Assembly: GCA_018873225.1 (NCBI GenBank)
Contig: JAEILZ010000010.1
Span: forward strand, 389,220 to 453,219
DNA length: 64,000 nt
From: [Phialemoniopsis] sp. UDSM-2020
Taxonomy: Eukaryota; Ascomycota; Sordariomycetes; Thyridiales; Thyridiaceae
Reading direction: 5' to 3'
A program made the translations under genes and the position numbers. Position 1 is the first letter of the stretch, and each line of letters opens with the position of its first letter. The notes under the pieces were generated by a model. The model saw nothing but the letters and a program-made list of their open reading frames with translations, did no database searches and was not told where the DNA came from. Positions 34,972 to 46,006 of this stretch are shown one piece after another.

Positions 34972-36354
34972 ATGAAATCACCCATTCCCGACTACCTCAA
35001 CCAGGTCCTGGAGAGCACACGACCAATCGACACGGGAGAGCCTGCCAAGTATATCCAGGCCCTGGCCAAGGCCGACACCTCCAAGCTTGGCGTCGCGCTT
35101 GCTATGGTAGATGGCAACCTGTACTCAGCGGGAGATGATCGAGTCGAGTTTTCAATCCAGTCCATCTCCAAGGCCTTTGTGTACGCACTAGCAATCGAAG
35201 ATGCAGGGCTGGACCACGTCTTGGAGAAGATTGGGGTAGAGCCCTCAGGAGGCGCCTTCAATGGTGTGCCTACTTCAGACCGCGGCAACGACAGACCCAT
35301 GAACCCCATGATCAACGCCGGCGCCATTACTGCGCACTCGCTGGTCGTGTCGCCGGATGCTACTGTGGAACAGAGGACGGATCGTATTCTCCAGACCTTG
35401 TCCAGGTTGGCAGGACGCCAGTTGACTATCGACGAGGAAGTGTATCAGGACGAGCTAAAGGAGGCCAGTCGCAATATGGGCATTGGGTATCTACTCAAGG
35501 GAGCCGGTATCATCGACTGTGACCCTCAGGATGCTGTCAGGGGCTACATCCGTCAGTGTGCGATCAAGGTCAACGTCCGTGATCTGGCCATGATGGCAGC
35601 GACTCTCTGCAACTCTGGGGTGCATCCCATCTCTGGTGACCGCATTATCCCTCACGAAAGTGTACGCCAGGTTCTTTCTGTCATGACCACCTGCGGCATG
35701 TATGATGGAGCCGGTACTTGGCTTTCGAACGTCGGGATACCAGCAAAGAGCGGAGTCGCGGGCGGTATTCTCGGCGCCCTGCCGGGCCAGGTCGGAATCG
35801 CCGCCTTCTCTCCAAAACTTGATTCACGCGGCAACAGCGTACGCGGCGTCGCGATATGCGAGCGCCTGTCGAGAGATATGGGTTTGCACATGATGGACGC
35901 CAGCCAGATCTCGAGGGCTACAGTGCGGGTGGCGGTCGCGACTGTTATCCCGGGTGACCGTCCAAAGACCAAGCGAAAAGTCATCATCTTCAGCCTCCGA
36001 GGTGCTGTTCGTTTTGCCGGTCTGGAACGCTTGAGCCGCGCCATCACTTACAGGATGAGCCCGCCGGGTCCCAACAATCCCGACGCGGGGAAGTACATGG
36101 ATGCTTACGCCGTGGTCATCTCTCTTCGCGAGGTCTACTCGCTAAACAACATTGCACGGCAGATCTTGCACGACGACATTGATCGACTTGTCATTGATAA
36201 CAGGTTCGTGATAGTGATCGATCCTACCAAAGTCTTACGGATGGACGAAACCGATCTGCCACCGTCTCTCCGTATCGTGGCTTCCGAAGCCGAAGCTCAG
36301 GAGTGCGTGGGAGGAACCGGGAGCAAAGTCTTCTACTCGACAGAGACTTGGTAG
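34972..36354 (+). CDS. Glutaminase, serine-type (GlsA/YbaS family), with STAS-like C-terminal domain
   Basis: A single exon of 460 residues. It hydrolyses L-glutamine to glutamate and ammonia using a beta-lactamase-like fold. The catalytic Ser64-x-x-Lys67 is visible in FSIQSISKAF, and NPMINAGAI (Asn115 region) is the second signature. Further family blocks are ASRNMGIGYLLK, GYIRQCAIKVNVRDLA and GVAGGILGALPGQVGIAAFSPKLD. After the catalytic domain (about 1-315), residues 335-440 (KRKVIIFSLRGAVRFAGLERL to FVIVIDPTKVLRMDE) resemble a STAS domain, which some bacterial glutaminases also carry. The gene has no intron while most neighbours do. No signal peptide is present, so it is probably intracellular. 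Bacterial ancestry is possible but untested; this enzyme type is known in other moulds. Confidence 0.92.
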   Translation: MKSPIPDYLNQVLESTRPIDTGEPAKYIQALAKADTSKLGVALAMVDGNLYSAGDDRVEFSIQSISKAFVYALAIEDAGLDHVLEKIGVEPSGGAFNGVPTSDRGNDRPMNPMINAGAITAHSLVVSPDATVEQRTDRILQTLSRLAGRQLTIDEEVYQDELKEASRNMGIGYLLKGAGIIDCDPQDAVRGYIRQCAIKVNVRDLAMMAATLCNSGVHPISGDRIIPHESVRQVLSVMTTCGMYDGAGTWLSNVGIPAKSGVAGGILGALPGQVGIAAFSPKLDSRGNSVRGVAICERLSRDMGLHMMDASQISRATVRVAVATVIPGDRPKTKRKVIIFSLRGAVRFAGLERLSRAITYRMSPPGPNNPDAGKYMDAYAVVISLREVYSLNNIARQILHDDIDRLVIDNRFVIVIDPTKVLRMDETDLPPSLRIVASEAEAQECVGGTGSKVFYSTETW

Positions 36355-36803
36355 AGCTTTGCTTGGAACGGACGAAAAGTTGTTCGCTGATTGATGACTT
36401 GAAGGGAAACGCAATGTCGCTCAAACAAGAGCAGTCGACGCTCGGATCTAGTCGTCTAATCAGGTGTTGGTTGGCAAGAGGTGAGGATGGATATTCGGGT
36501 CCTTCTTAAATACCGAAGCTAGCCAGCCTGGAGGAGGCCTTGCCGTGCTGACTCGAGCCACTCTCGTAAAGCATGCCCGCCAAGAAGAGTGCTCCACGCA
36601 GCACGCTACCTGTGCCGCCGGGGGTGCCAGCGATTCGGGCCTTGCCTAATTAAGAACTTTACGACGGGCCTGATTAGGAACAGTACGATTGGAGATGTTT
36701 AAAGTCAGACATATATAAAAGCATCGGTCTTATAACCAACCGCATCTTTGTGCTCGCCGGTGATTTCTATCTCGAAAGATTTTCGGGCCTCACGTCGTTC
36801 ACC
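36355..36803. other. Intergenic, promoter of alpha/beta hydrolase
   Basis: 449 bp between two rightward genes, ending in a clear TATA box (annotated separately). No gene seen. Confidence 0.45.
36712..36720 (+). promoter_or_regulatory. TATA box of alpha/beta hydrolase gene
   Basis: TATATAAAA lies 84 bp upstream of the ATG at 36804, a near-perfect TATA element at a plausible distance. Confidence 0.65.
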
Positions 36804-37652
36804 ATGGCCTCGCATTTACCAGCAGACACAGCGAGCACGTCATTGTCGTTCACTTCATTGAATGACGAACAGCCGACAACCATTGTCCTTCTCCACGGAG
36901 GCTTTACATGTCGCCTGGAGTTTGCCCTCGTCATTCCCCACCTCTCTGACTTTCACATCCTTCTTCCCGATCTACCGTTGCATTCCGCGTCACGTCACAT
37001 CAAACCAGGGACGACTGACAGCTCGGCCCGGCATGTCGCACAACTCATCCGATCTCATGCCCACGGCGGAAAGGCACACGTTGTCGGCATGTCCATGGGC
37101 GGCTACATCGGCCAATGCCTCGCGCTGGACCAGCCTGACCTCGTACTCTCGCTCTTTGTCTCGGGCGCCGCTCCAGTAGTCGGGAAACGATTGTTCTTGG
37201 CGCGTTGGACAAGCCTGACCTATTATACCATGAAGTTGATGCTGTGTTGGTTGCCGGAATGGGTGTATAAATCTCAATCGGCGGCACAGGGCCTCAAGCT
37301 CAGCGACGAATTGCTAGCAGAGCTGAGGAGCAACATCACCTGGGACCTGTGCCAGGATATGTTCCCTTGGATCTTGACCTTCACTTTGGATGATGTGCAG
37401 CAGTTGAAGGTACGGACCCTGTCCATCGCTGGGGCCAAAGGGGACGATGTGCCGATGATCGAGAGGACGGCCGATGCATTGAGGAACAGACGGACTAGTC
37501 AGGACACGCCGTGGCCCGAGGACGGGTCAGGAGCAGTTGTGATAAGGGAGGCAACGCATCCCTGGGACATGCAGTTTCCAGAGCTGTTTGCTCGTGGAAT
37601 CGCGGCTTGGGTGAATCAAGAACAGTTACCTAGCGAGTTCGAGAGGCTTTGA
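36804..37652 (+). CDS. Alpha/beta hydrolase fold protein
   Basis: A single exon of 282 residues. The nucleophile elbow is GMSMGG with Ser97. The oxyanion-hole motif is VLLHGG (about 28-33) and the probable catalytic His is His252 in EATHPWDM. The domain order and length match a minimal alpha/beta hydrolase of the epoxide-hydrolase/esterase superfamily. No signal peptide is present, so it is cytosolic by default. Substrate is unknown. It ends about 110 bp from the convergent oxidoreductase gene. Confidence 0.88.
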   Translation: MASHLPADTASTSLSFTSLNDEQPTTIVLLHGGFTCRLEFALVIPHLSDFHILLPDLPLHSASRHIKPGTTDSSARHVAQLIRSHAHGGKAHVVGMSMGGYIGQCLALDQPDLVLSLFVSGAAPVVGKRLFLARWTSLTYYTMKLMLCWLPEWVYKSQSAAQGLKLSDELLAELRSNITWDLCQDMFPWILTFTLDDVQQLKVRTLSIAGAKGDDVPMIERTADALRNRRTSQDTPWPEDGSGAVVIREATHPWDMQFPELFARGIAAWVNQEQLPSEFERL

Positions 37653-37761
37653 AGATTCATATCAAGCAAGTAACAATGGACACAATCTTATTATCAAGTC
37701 TAAGGTGGCTTGTCTGTCCTTGGCACTGTGACAGAGATGAGCAACAAAACGGGTTCCCCTC

Positions 37762-38844
37762 TTAGCGGCTGGCATTAGCCAGCATCTGTGCCTTGACGCA
37801 CAATTCTGCAGCCTTGAAGGCGTGTGCCTGGCTCATGGCGTTTTCCGTACGGTTGACGCAGTCCAGAATCAACTCGCCAAAGAAGGGGAATCCGACTTTG
37901 CCGGCTACCGGGTGACGGGACTCGCCCTCTTTGTTGACTAGGTAGACCACATCCTGCTCGCCGCGTGTGATATCGACGTACTTGCGGATCTCAATGTAGC
38001 CCTCCGTGCCCAGGATCGTCAAACGGCCATCTCCCCAGCTAGACAGTCCGTCAGGAGTGAACCAGTCGCAGCGGAAGTAGCCTGTTGCGCCGTTCTCACC
38101 CGCCAACATGGCATCGCCAAAGTCCTCGAACTGCGGATGCTGCGGGTGGGCAAAGTTGCGCACCTGGCTAGCCACGACCTGTGCATCGGTGTTGTCTGTA
38201 TAGTACAGGAACTGTTCGACCTGGTGGCTGCCGATATCGCAAAGGATGCCGCCAAAGAACTGCTTGTCGTAGAACCAGCCTGGTCGGCCTTGGCTCAGTA
38301 CTCCTTCGCGATGCGGGCCGGTGCCGATAGTCTGGATGACGCGGCCGATGGCGCCTTGCTTCACCAGTTGTCCGGCAAACACGGAGCTCTCGCTGTGGAG
38401 ACGCTCGCCGTAGTAAACAGAGTACTTCCGGCCCGTTTCCGCAGCTTTGCGTTTCGCGGCCTCGAGTTGGGCCAAGGTTGTCAAGGGGGCTTTGTCGGTG
38501 AAGTAGTCCTTCCCTGCGTCCATCACCTTCAAGCCCAACGCGCAGCGCTCCGAAGGGACCGCTGCACTGGCTACAAGCTTCACGCTGTCATCCTTGAGGA
38601 TGGTGTCTAGCGACTCGGCGATCTGGACTTGCTGCTGTGGGTATTGGCGGACAAAGACCTCAGTCTTGGCTGGATCAGGGTCATACACCCACTTCAGCGT
38701 TGCGCCCGCTTCCACCAGCCCATTGCACATCCCGAACACATGCGGGTGATCTAGGCCCGCAGCTGCAATGACGAATGTGCCCGCCTCCACCACTGGTTGT
38801 GGCTTGCCCTTCGGTGCGTAGTTCATGCCATCCTGATTGCCCAT
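37762..38844 (-). CDS. Gfo/Idh/MocA family oxidoreductase
   Basis: A single exon of 360 residues from the ATG at 38844 (MGNQDGMNYAPKGK). The Rossmann region begins at FVIAAAGLDHPHVFGMC, and the family EKP motif appears as the variant TDKAPLTTLAQLEAAK. The C-terminal substrate domain contains the conserved CDIGSHQVEQFLYYT, where the His of DIGSHQVE is the usual catalytic position, and later GDGRLTILGTEGYIEIRKY. Members oxidise or reduce sugars, inositols and pseudosugars with NAD(P). The frame continues upstream of 38844, but that part contains long basic stretches and no family sequence, so the internal ATG is preferred. Substrate cannot be assigned. Confidence 0.9.
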   Translation of the reverse strand: MGNQDGMNYAPKGKPQPVVEAGTFVIAAAGLDHPHVFGMCNGLVEAGATLKWVYDPDPAKTEVFVRQYPQQQVQIAESLDTILKDDSVKLVASAAVPSERCALGLKVMDAGKDYFTDKAPLTTLAQLEAAKRKAAETGRKYSVYYGERLHSESSVFAGQLVKQGAIGRVIQTIGTGPHREGVLSQGRPGWFYDKQFFGGILCDIGSHQVEQFLYYTDNTDAQVVASQVRNFAHPQHPQFEDFGDAMLAGENGATGYFRCDWFTPDGLSSWGDGRLTILGTEGYIEIRKYVDITRGEQDVVYLVNKEGESRHPVAGKVGFPFFGELILDCVNRTENAMSQAHAFKAAELCVKAQMLANASR

Positions 38845-39130
38845 TATCGCGCTGATTGACACAACTTCTACTCTGATGCGGATGTTGTATGAAGAAGAGT
38901 TCTGGGTCAAACTTCTCGACGGCCGAGAATTCCGGATTCGCACAGAGTACATATATGTAGGCAGCAGTGGAGAAACGGACTCCGTTCGGGAGCTTCCGAC
39001 ACATATTCGGTACCAACTTTCGCGAGCGGGCGGGGTTGGACGACGGAGCTGGCTAGCTTCCGTTGGTAAACAGTGTCTAGTCCCACCACGCCCCGGTTCG
39101 TCTGCTGCACAATCTTGGGCGTCTTTCGAC

Positions 39131-42100
39131 TCACTGTGACTCTTCATCGGATCTCTTCTTAGCCTTCTTGGCGCGTCTTTTGAGCCAGTGGCTGGCCTGT
39201 AACAGTGGTGATTCTTTTCTTTCACGGCCACCACCCTCGTTGGGTTCTTCCTGCTTCTCAACCTGTCTCGTCCGTCTTCTTTCCTTCTTGTGTTTATGAA
39301 TATGTAGCAAGACTCGATCTTTCATGCGACCCACGGACAGATACCCAAGACGAGAGTGCTCTCGGGCCGACACGGGGATGATGTACGCCCGGAATGCTTT
39401 GGCCGGGATCTCCAGCGCGGCTCCCAACACGAGACGAATCCAGCGACTGAATGCCAACGAAATCGAGATGATGATCACCAAAGCTGATAGTCCAACTACG
39501 AATAAATGTCAACATAGAAACTTTCCTGCCTCTGACAAGCGACACTTACACATGTATCCAATCTGTTGCTTCAATGTCATCCACTTGTCTTCGGTAGAAT
39601 CAAGATTGTTCATACCAAAGAAGCCGGCGAAGAAGCCGAGAGGTAGCTGAGCAGCGGTTAGTTGTTAAGTCACGAGCACAAGTGTGTGATATCCATACGA
39701 AGAAGATGGTGACAACTGTCAAAGCCATGATAGCTTGTCCCTGGCGAACACTTTCATCAGCACGTAATAATGCCGCCTTTGCTTGCACAATGCTAGCTTG
39801 TTGTTGTTTAAGGCTCAACAACTCCTGGAGCTGCAACCTTAATTATCATAGCGCATGGTCGAAAGCAATCGATAGGGTCCCTTGCCTGGGTTATCGTCCG
39901 ACTCCCTGCCATCTCGAGCTCCTTGATCTCAGCGATGCGGTTTTCGATCTGCTGCACGACATCCTTTGCTTGTTGAACGTCAAGTTTGACTCGCCTCCTT
40001 ACATCCTTGGCCTTCCGTAATCTTCTCTTTCGCCCGTTTTCGTCATTTGATCGCAAACAGGCAATTTCGTTGATGTGGTCTGCAGTATATCTTTCGAGAT
40101 CTTGTACCACCTTCAGTTGTTGATTGAAAACACCGGCCACTTCACCACAAGTCAGCGATGCATTGGATACGGACCATATGCCCTAGGTGGAATCATGCAG
40201 ATGGTTGCGGGGCATGCTCATCATAGGCAGTCAGTGTAGAACATACTGATACGGAGCTCCTCCACAATATCCTGAGCCTCCCGCAGTAGGGTCCCGTCAG
40301 GATTGATACTGAAGAGATACTTCTGCCGAGTGCCGTCGTGTTCCGTGTCATCATGTTGGGTACGCCGTTTGACATGCTCCCAGAAATTCTCAAAAGCGAA
40401 TGTAGTCTCATCGGTCTATTGAAGTTAGACACTTTTCAGAACGCGGATTGACCAGAGTACATAGCACGTACGACATTACCTATTGCCTCGGAAAAGAGAT
40501 CCATTACTTCGGGTCGAAGATCAATGGGCAGTGTCCGGTCAAAAAATACCTTTGAGCATTGATCGATGATAAGAAGTGCTTTGGACGATTAATGCCATGC
40601 TTCTCTGTCACCGCAGTAGTAAACTTACCAAGATGATGTACAGACCGGATCTTTTTGTTCTTCAATGTTTCTCGAAGACTCTTGTGTATTCCAGAAGAGT
40701 CAGGCTTGTTCTGTCCCCACCGTCGAGGAAAGGCAGTAACGATAGTCACTACGTTCAGTCAGTGTGCGCACATCATAGATGTTAAGGCGCCTTACTCTCA
40801 TCAAGTATCCACATCCACAATTGATCAACCATGACCACACGAGTGACTCCCATGAGTCGAGATTTGGGTGGTTGTTGTACATTCGTGCCGTTGGCACGCC
40901 TGTCTTGAAAGCTGTGGTTGCCTGGTCCCGCATCAATACCATTGCGATTGTCTATGGCCATCGGCGTCCGGTTTCGCTCATCTCTCAGCTCCTGCCATTC
41001 CTTCTGTACATCTTTTGGAACGGGTTCTTCTCCCATCCGTGTCTGTCGGTACACAACCTGGTCCTTATCTCTGTGCGTCGTGTCTTCCATGGTCAAGAAG
41101 TATGACTGATCTAAAGTGCGACGAATGTGCAACATAGGATGTTTCCGCGAACGTTCATGGGTGTCAGCAAGCCAACTTTTCCCCCATAAACTTTTCCGAA
41201 CAAGGCTCTCGTCTGCCTCGCAGTCTATGGCATCCCATAGCTGCGCTGCATCATAGAGGTATCGTCCGAGGTTCGTCGGTATCCTGGACCGAGCAAACTT
41301 GTGAGCTGGGCCCCGCCCTTGGACTTCTCTGACCACACTGACAAACCGAGCACCCTTCAAGGTGCTCTTCCTCTGAAGAAGACGCATTTTGAAGTTAGGG
41401 TCGTCGTCCTTGTCAATTGTTTCAAGCACTGCATGGGCCATCCTTTCCCGCCTACGATTTGTCTCCCAATGCAAGTAGGGCAACTAGAGGTAGATCGATT
41501 AGAACACATTACGGCATGCAAGGTACGTAAAACCTACGAATACTGCGAGCTTGGTGGTGTTCCAGATTGCCTGTCGATTCAAAAGTTGTCGATTGGATTC
41601 ATGAATGTTGTTGTTGTCGGTGATCGACTGTGTGGAAAGGTTGCTAGCCTCGTTTTCGGACACCTTTGATGTGAACATACCAGACTCTGGAAGACACGAA
41701 CTTGTCAATCAGAGCTCGGGAATATCAAAGCGACAAATATGATGACAAACCTGCTGTGATATGGGAACAACGCGAACGCATATGTCTCGCATGAACTAGT
41801 GTCGTGCCTGAACCACTCCCATGGAGCTGTCCTCGCCAGTGTTCTCTTGATAGAAGCTGTCTTGTCCTCTCCCTGTCAACCTCTTTGAGATTAACATCAT
41901 CTTCATTGTAATACCTGGCTATTATTCTCTTTACGGGCTGTCAGGTCACTGTCTTTGCGTATTTCAGGGTTTTAGGACAACTTACCTCAACCCAGCCCAT
42001 ATGATTAGCTGGAATGTGGATGTACTTGAGGCTGTGTAGGTGGCAGGCCAAAGGATTTTGCTCCTTATGGTATAGGAGATCCCTCATTGTAATCTTTTGA

Positions 42101-42747
42101 TTCGGAAACTTCCCGGTATAGACATTGTCGTTACTGGTATAGTTACTGCCTTCCCAGGACTGGTCGTCACTACTTTTGGCAAAGAGCATCAACCCGGCCT
42201 TGTACTCGTCAATCGGTTCCTCATCTTCAATATCATTGTCGTCAATTCGAACTTCTGCCTTCCCTTCCTTGACCAGACTAGATTGAATCATGTCCAGGGA
42301 GACATCCAATTGCTTTAGCTTTTCCTTGAGCTTTTGTATAAGTCCATGTCTCATTCCCTCACTTCTATTGCCGGATGTTTGTTGGATTAGATCATCGTCG
42401 ACTTCCTGAAACTGTTCTCTGATGTACTTCTTGATCTCCTTTCGGGATGGCAGATCCTCATGTTTGCACGATTGCACCTCTGTGTGCCAAACTAGACGAG
42501 ATACTTGGATATTCTCAAGCAGCTGCCTCTTTTCGTTCTTGCTGAACCTTCTGCGAATTTTGTAAAAGTTGTAAAGCCCGCTATCAGCCAGGTCGATGGT
42601 ATTTCCGTTGCCAACACTCGTATGGGTGGCATGGTTGGGGAGATCCCCATTCGAAATGGTTTCCGCCATGGTTAAGACCGCCATGAAGGACAGGAAAGAA
42701 TGGTTGTGCAGCGTGAGCCGCCTCGATTCGTGGGGGTAAAGGGCCAT
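39131..42747 (-). CDS. CorA-type divalent metal transporter with long N-terminal extension, 11 exons
   Basis: Eleven exons (42747-41986, 41937-41751, 41686-41538, 41483-40796, 40748-40629, 40578-40472, 40415-40247, 40139-39886, 39830-39699, 39646-39550, 39495-39131) join in phase to 1009 residues. One intron (39885-39831) uses a GC donor. The CorA signature GMN (about 867-869) closes LPLGFFAGFFGMN. The two C-terminal membrane helices are QAIMALTVVTIFF running into that block, and GLSALVIIISISLAFSRW. A charged coiled-coil-like stretch (RKAKDVRRRVKLDVQQAKDVVQQIE) precedes them, as in the CorA stalk. The upstream about 750 residues are the fungal-type extension, with PYLHWETNRRRE, VVMVDQLWMWILDE and TAFPRRWGQN blocks and no membrane segments. 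A basic tail follows helix 2. Metal transport (Mg or similar) is inferred from the GMN motif; the role of the extension is unknown. Confidence 0.88.
39831..39885 (-). other. GC-AG intron in the CorA-type gene
   Basis: The exon ends ACCCAG and the intron begins GCAAGG. The acceptor is TTGCAG, giving a 55-bp intron. The frame closes exactly (phase 0 on both sides), and no GT donor in the interval gives a usable reading frame. Confidence 0.75.
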
Positions 42748-43485
42748 TTTGTACCCCTGCCTTTCTGTCTTATCTAAGGTACGTCAATGACCAGGGCTGC
42801 TGTTACCGTGTACGGTTGTGCAAATATTGCATGCAGCCAAAATGCAGTGCAACCAGTTCGTGGCAAGAAAGTGGTAGCTTATTGTTGCCCCGTACGCATA
42901 CCATTGGTCACCGCTGATCTTGCAAGCGATTTTCGTATCAGGAATGACCAGGCTGAGATTAAACCATGATCATTGGCTACACTGCTGAACAGACCGAGCG
43001 CGAGTGGAAATTGGGGGCCGTATCTCGTGCCCACACGCCATGCGACCCAGCCCACCATCTCCATGTTGCCTGCCTCGGGATCCCCGGCCCCCACCCCTCC
43101 AGATATGAGATTGTTTCGGAAAGATCTATTCAGCTCTGCCTCTCTGTCTTGTGGCTTTGGCCTTTGCCGGCCCGTTCCCCGCTGCTATGGGCTTCATCAA
43201 AAATCTTCCAAGTCCTTTGAGGCATACGCTGTCCTTCCATCGGTTTGGCACACAGGATCGCTCCACAAGAAAAGGCTATCTTGGAAGTTACTGGTTACTG
43301 AAAGGTGAAGTTCAAAATAGACTGAAGAGTCATCTGGAGTACAAAGTTCGCCTTATCTAATGCGGGATGTATGATCTTTACAGCCTAACGCACGCATGCC
43401 CTTCGATCAGATCTCCGGGCACATATCTCTCAACATGTATATCTACGGAGAAGAACTAAATCTATGCAGAAGTAGTCCGCGGTAT
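42748..43485. other. Intergenic
   Basis: 738 bp between two leftward genes: promoter of the CorA-type gene and 3' end of the MFS permease. No gene seen. Confidence 0.4.
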
Positions 43486-45226
43486 CTACACTTCTGTCTT
43501 CTCCACCTCATCAACATTCATATCGCCCTTCCCCTCGGTGAAAGTCGCAGCCGCGTGTTGGTGTGTCTGGTAGTGCTTGGTCGCTTGCCACGCCAGCACG
43601 GGGACATCAGAGCCGAACAGCAGATCCATATCCTCGAGCTGCACACCCTTAGTCTCGGGCACAAAGAAGAATGCGAAGAGGATGGCTAGCACAGTGCAAG
43701 CCCCAAAGAAGAGAAAAGTTCCGTAGGTGATGCTGATGACCATGTGCGGCAGGCTGTAGACGACCACGAACTGGGTCAACCACTGGATACAGATGCAGAA
43801 GGCCATGCCTGCTGTACGGACGCGAGTAGGGAGAATCTCAGCCGTGAAAAGCCATGGAATCCCGTTCCAGCTGCAACCATAAAAGAGAGCATAAATGTAG
43901 ACCATGGCCACGGCAGCGTTTGCGCCGGCGTCACGCGGCGGCGTGCGAACAAACGAGCCCGAGATCTGGGAGTAGCCAGCCAGGTAGAACATGGCAATAC
44001 CAGCCCCAATGCCTCCAATGAGAAGTAGTGGCCGGCGGCCAAACCTGTCTACAAGGAGACCGGCATATAGAATGGTGCCGACCATCTTGATGATACCAAA
44101 GATGCCCGTGGCCAGAAGGCCGGTGGACGTGCCTGTGAAGCCGATCGAGTTGAAGATGGTCGGCGAATAGTAATTGATAGCGTTGATACTGCAAAGGGAT
44201 GTACACGTCAGCCGACAAATCACGAGCATGTCTGCTTATTGCATCATGAAAGGTTGCATACCCGGTAAAGTTCTGAAAGACCACGAGGCCACAGCCTATC
44301 ATGACTCTGCCTCGAACACCCCTTTGCATGAGCTCCTTGGCAATCTGCTTCCAGTTGCGGCCCGAGCCAGTAGACTGAAGTTCGTGCTCGATGGAGTTCT
44401 CAATGATGGCAATCTCCTGATTCAAGTAAGGGTGGTCGACGGGGAGGTTCCTGACCCAAGCCAACGACTTACGTGCCGTGTCATTCCGACCCTTGGACGC
44501 CAGCCAACGCGGCGATTCGGGCATGGGTATCATGCTCAGGATCAGAAGGCCGGCCGGGACAAATTGAATGGCGACGGGGATGTGCCACTGCTTGGAGTCC
44601 GCGCTGCTAATGTTCTGGTTGACACCATAGTTGACCCAGAAACCGAAAACGAGGGCCACCTGGAGCATGATCTCGAACACACCAACGAGGCGTCCTCGAA
44701 TGAGCGCAGGGGAACACTCAGACACGTAGATAGGGAGAATCATTGCGCTGGCGCCAACACCAAGACCGGTGAAGACTCGACCAGCATACAACAGGTCCAG
44801 GCGGCCGATCATCTGTAGAATAGCGCCAATCATGAAGACCACCGCGGACGACATCAGCAGGGGCTTACGCCCGAAACGCTCGGCAAGGATAAACCCCAGT
44901 GCGCAGCCGAAGAAGGCGCCGCCCTGAAAGGTCGACACGATGTTGGAGGACAGATCAGCCTTGGCAGCCTTGGACGCGGAGGCGAGGCCAAAGGTTCGCT
45001 GAAAGGACGGCAGGTTCAAGGTACCTCCAATGAATGCCGAGTCGTAGCCGTACATAGCAGATGCCTAGAGAGATTACAGTCAGCGCTTCTTGTAGCACAC
45101 GCAAGGAGATGGTACTGAAATTCTTACCCATGATGCTGAGAAGGCAAGAAGGTATGGCCGATAGCCGTACACTTCCTTAGGGGCCTCCTCGCCGGGTCTC
45201 TCTTTCAGTTGGAAAGGGTTCCTCAT
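43486..45226 (-). CDS. MFS sugar/quinate-type permease
   Basis: Three exons (45226-45128, 45064-44262, 44188-43486) encode 534 residues. The short first exon (MRNPFQLKERPGEE, then YGYRPYLLAFSASW) joins to the second to give AMYGYDSAFIGGTL, the helix-1 signature of the quinate/sugar subgroup. Sugar-porter marks follow: ERFGRKPLL, GRVFTGLGVGASAMILPIYVSE, MPESPRWLASKGR, QNFTGINAINYYSPTIF, LVDRFGRRPLL and VPETKGVQLEDMDLLFG. The order and the PESPRWL and PETKG motifs are those of proton symporters. Similarity to QutD-type quinate permeases is from memory of the N-terminal motif, so the substrate is tentative. The gene is divergent from the cyclase-family hydrolase, 780 bp apart. Confidence 0.9.
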
Positions 45227-46006
45227 CTTCACAGGAGAAAAGAATACGTGCGTTCCTCGAAGAAGATTCGACAGGGCTGTGCGATACGGCGGTTGGTTGT
45301 AAAGGTAAGGTGACAAGAGACGACCCAGGGAATCGGATCAGGGACTTTCCCACGATTTATGCAATGCAACGGCCCGCGGCAAGGAAGAGTCTGCAGCGCA
45401 AATCCGGGCTGAAGAAGAATGCGACCCCTGGCTTGGTCTGGGGCAATCCTGGGGTCGGAAGCAGATTGCGAGTCAGAATTATCACCTTGAGTGGAGGCTT
45501 GGTAGTGGTACCGTGAAAGTGTTTATCCGGGGCGTGGAGTAAGAGTGGCTTCAAACAAAGCCCAAAGAACGACTCAAGTACTAATGGAACGACGGACTAA
45601 TCGGCAATCAAATATTGCACAGACTGGACTCCAGGTCTTTCCTTTCGATGAGTAACATGTGGAGAACCTAAGCAGTCCGGCGAAGCTGGGGTGAGGGTTT
45701 TTCTCTCTTTCTTCCGCTTTTGCTGATGCCTCGCGACAACCCTTGCCATGTGGGTGTTGGATGAAAGCTCATCCCTCGTACCTGAAGTCCGGCGCTAAAA
45801 CAATGGTTTCCCCAGACTAAAACAAATTTGACACCTCCGCACATCGGATCACTCAATATCCTTACTTCTGAAGGCTACGAGATTCTATCCCCGTTAAAGT
45901 ATTGACGCGGTGCAAGTTACTGGTCCTTATGTAATTGTGTGTGTGGCTTGCAACATCTGGCATCATCTGGTTCATTCACGTCTTTCGCGCAAACTCGAAG
46001 TCCAAC
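45227..46006. promoter_or_regulatory. Divergent promoter of MFS permease and cyclase-family hydrolase
   Basis: 780 bp shared by two head-to-head genes. I see no clear palindromic operator. The arrangement would permit co-regulation of uptake and first-step catabolism. Confidence 0.4.
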
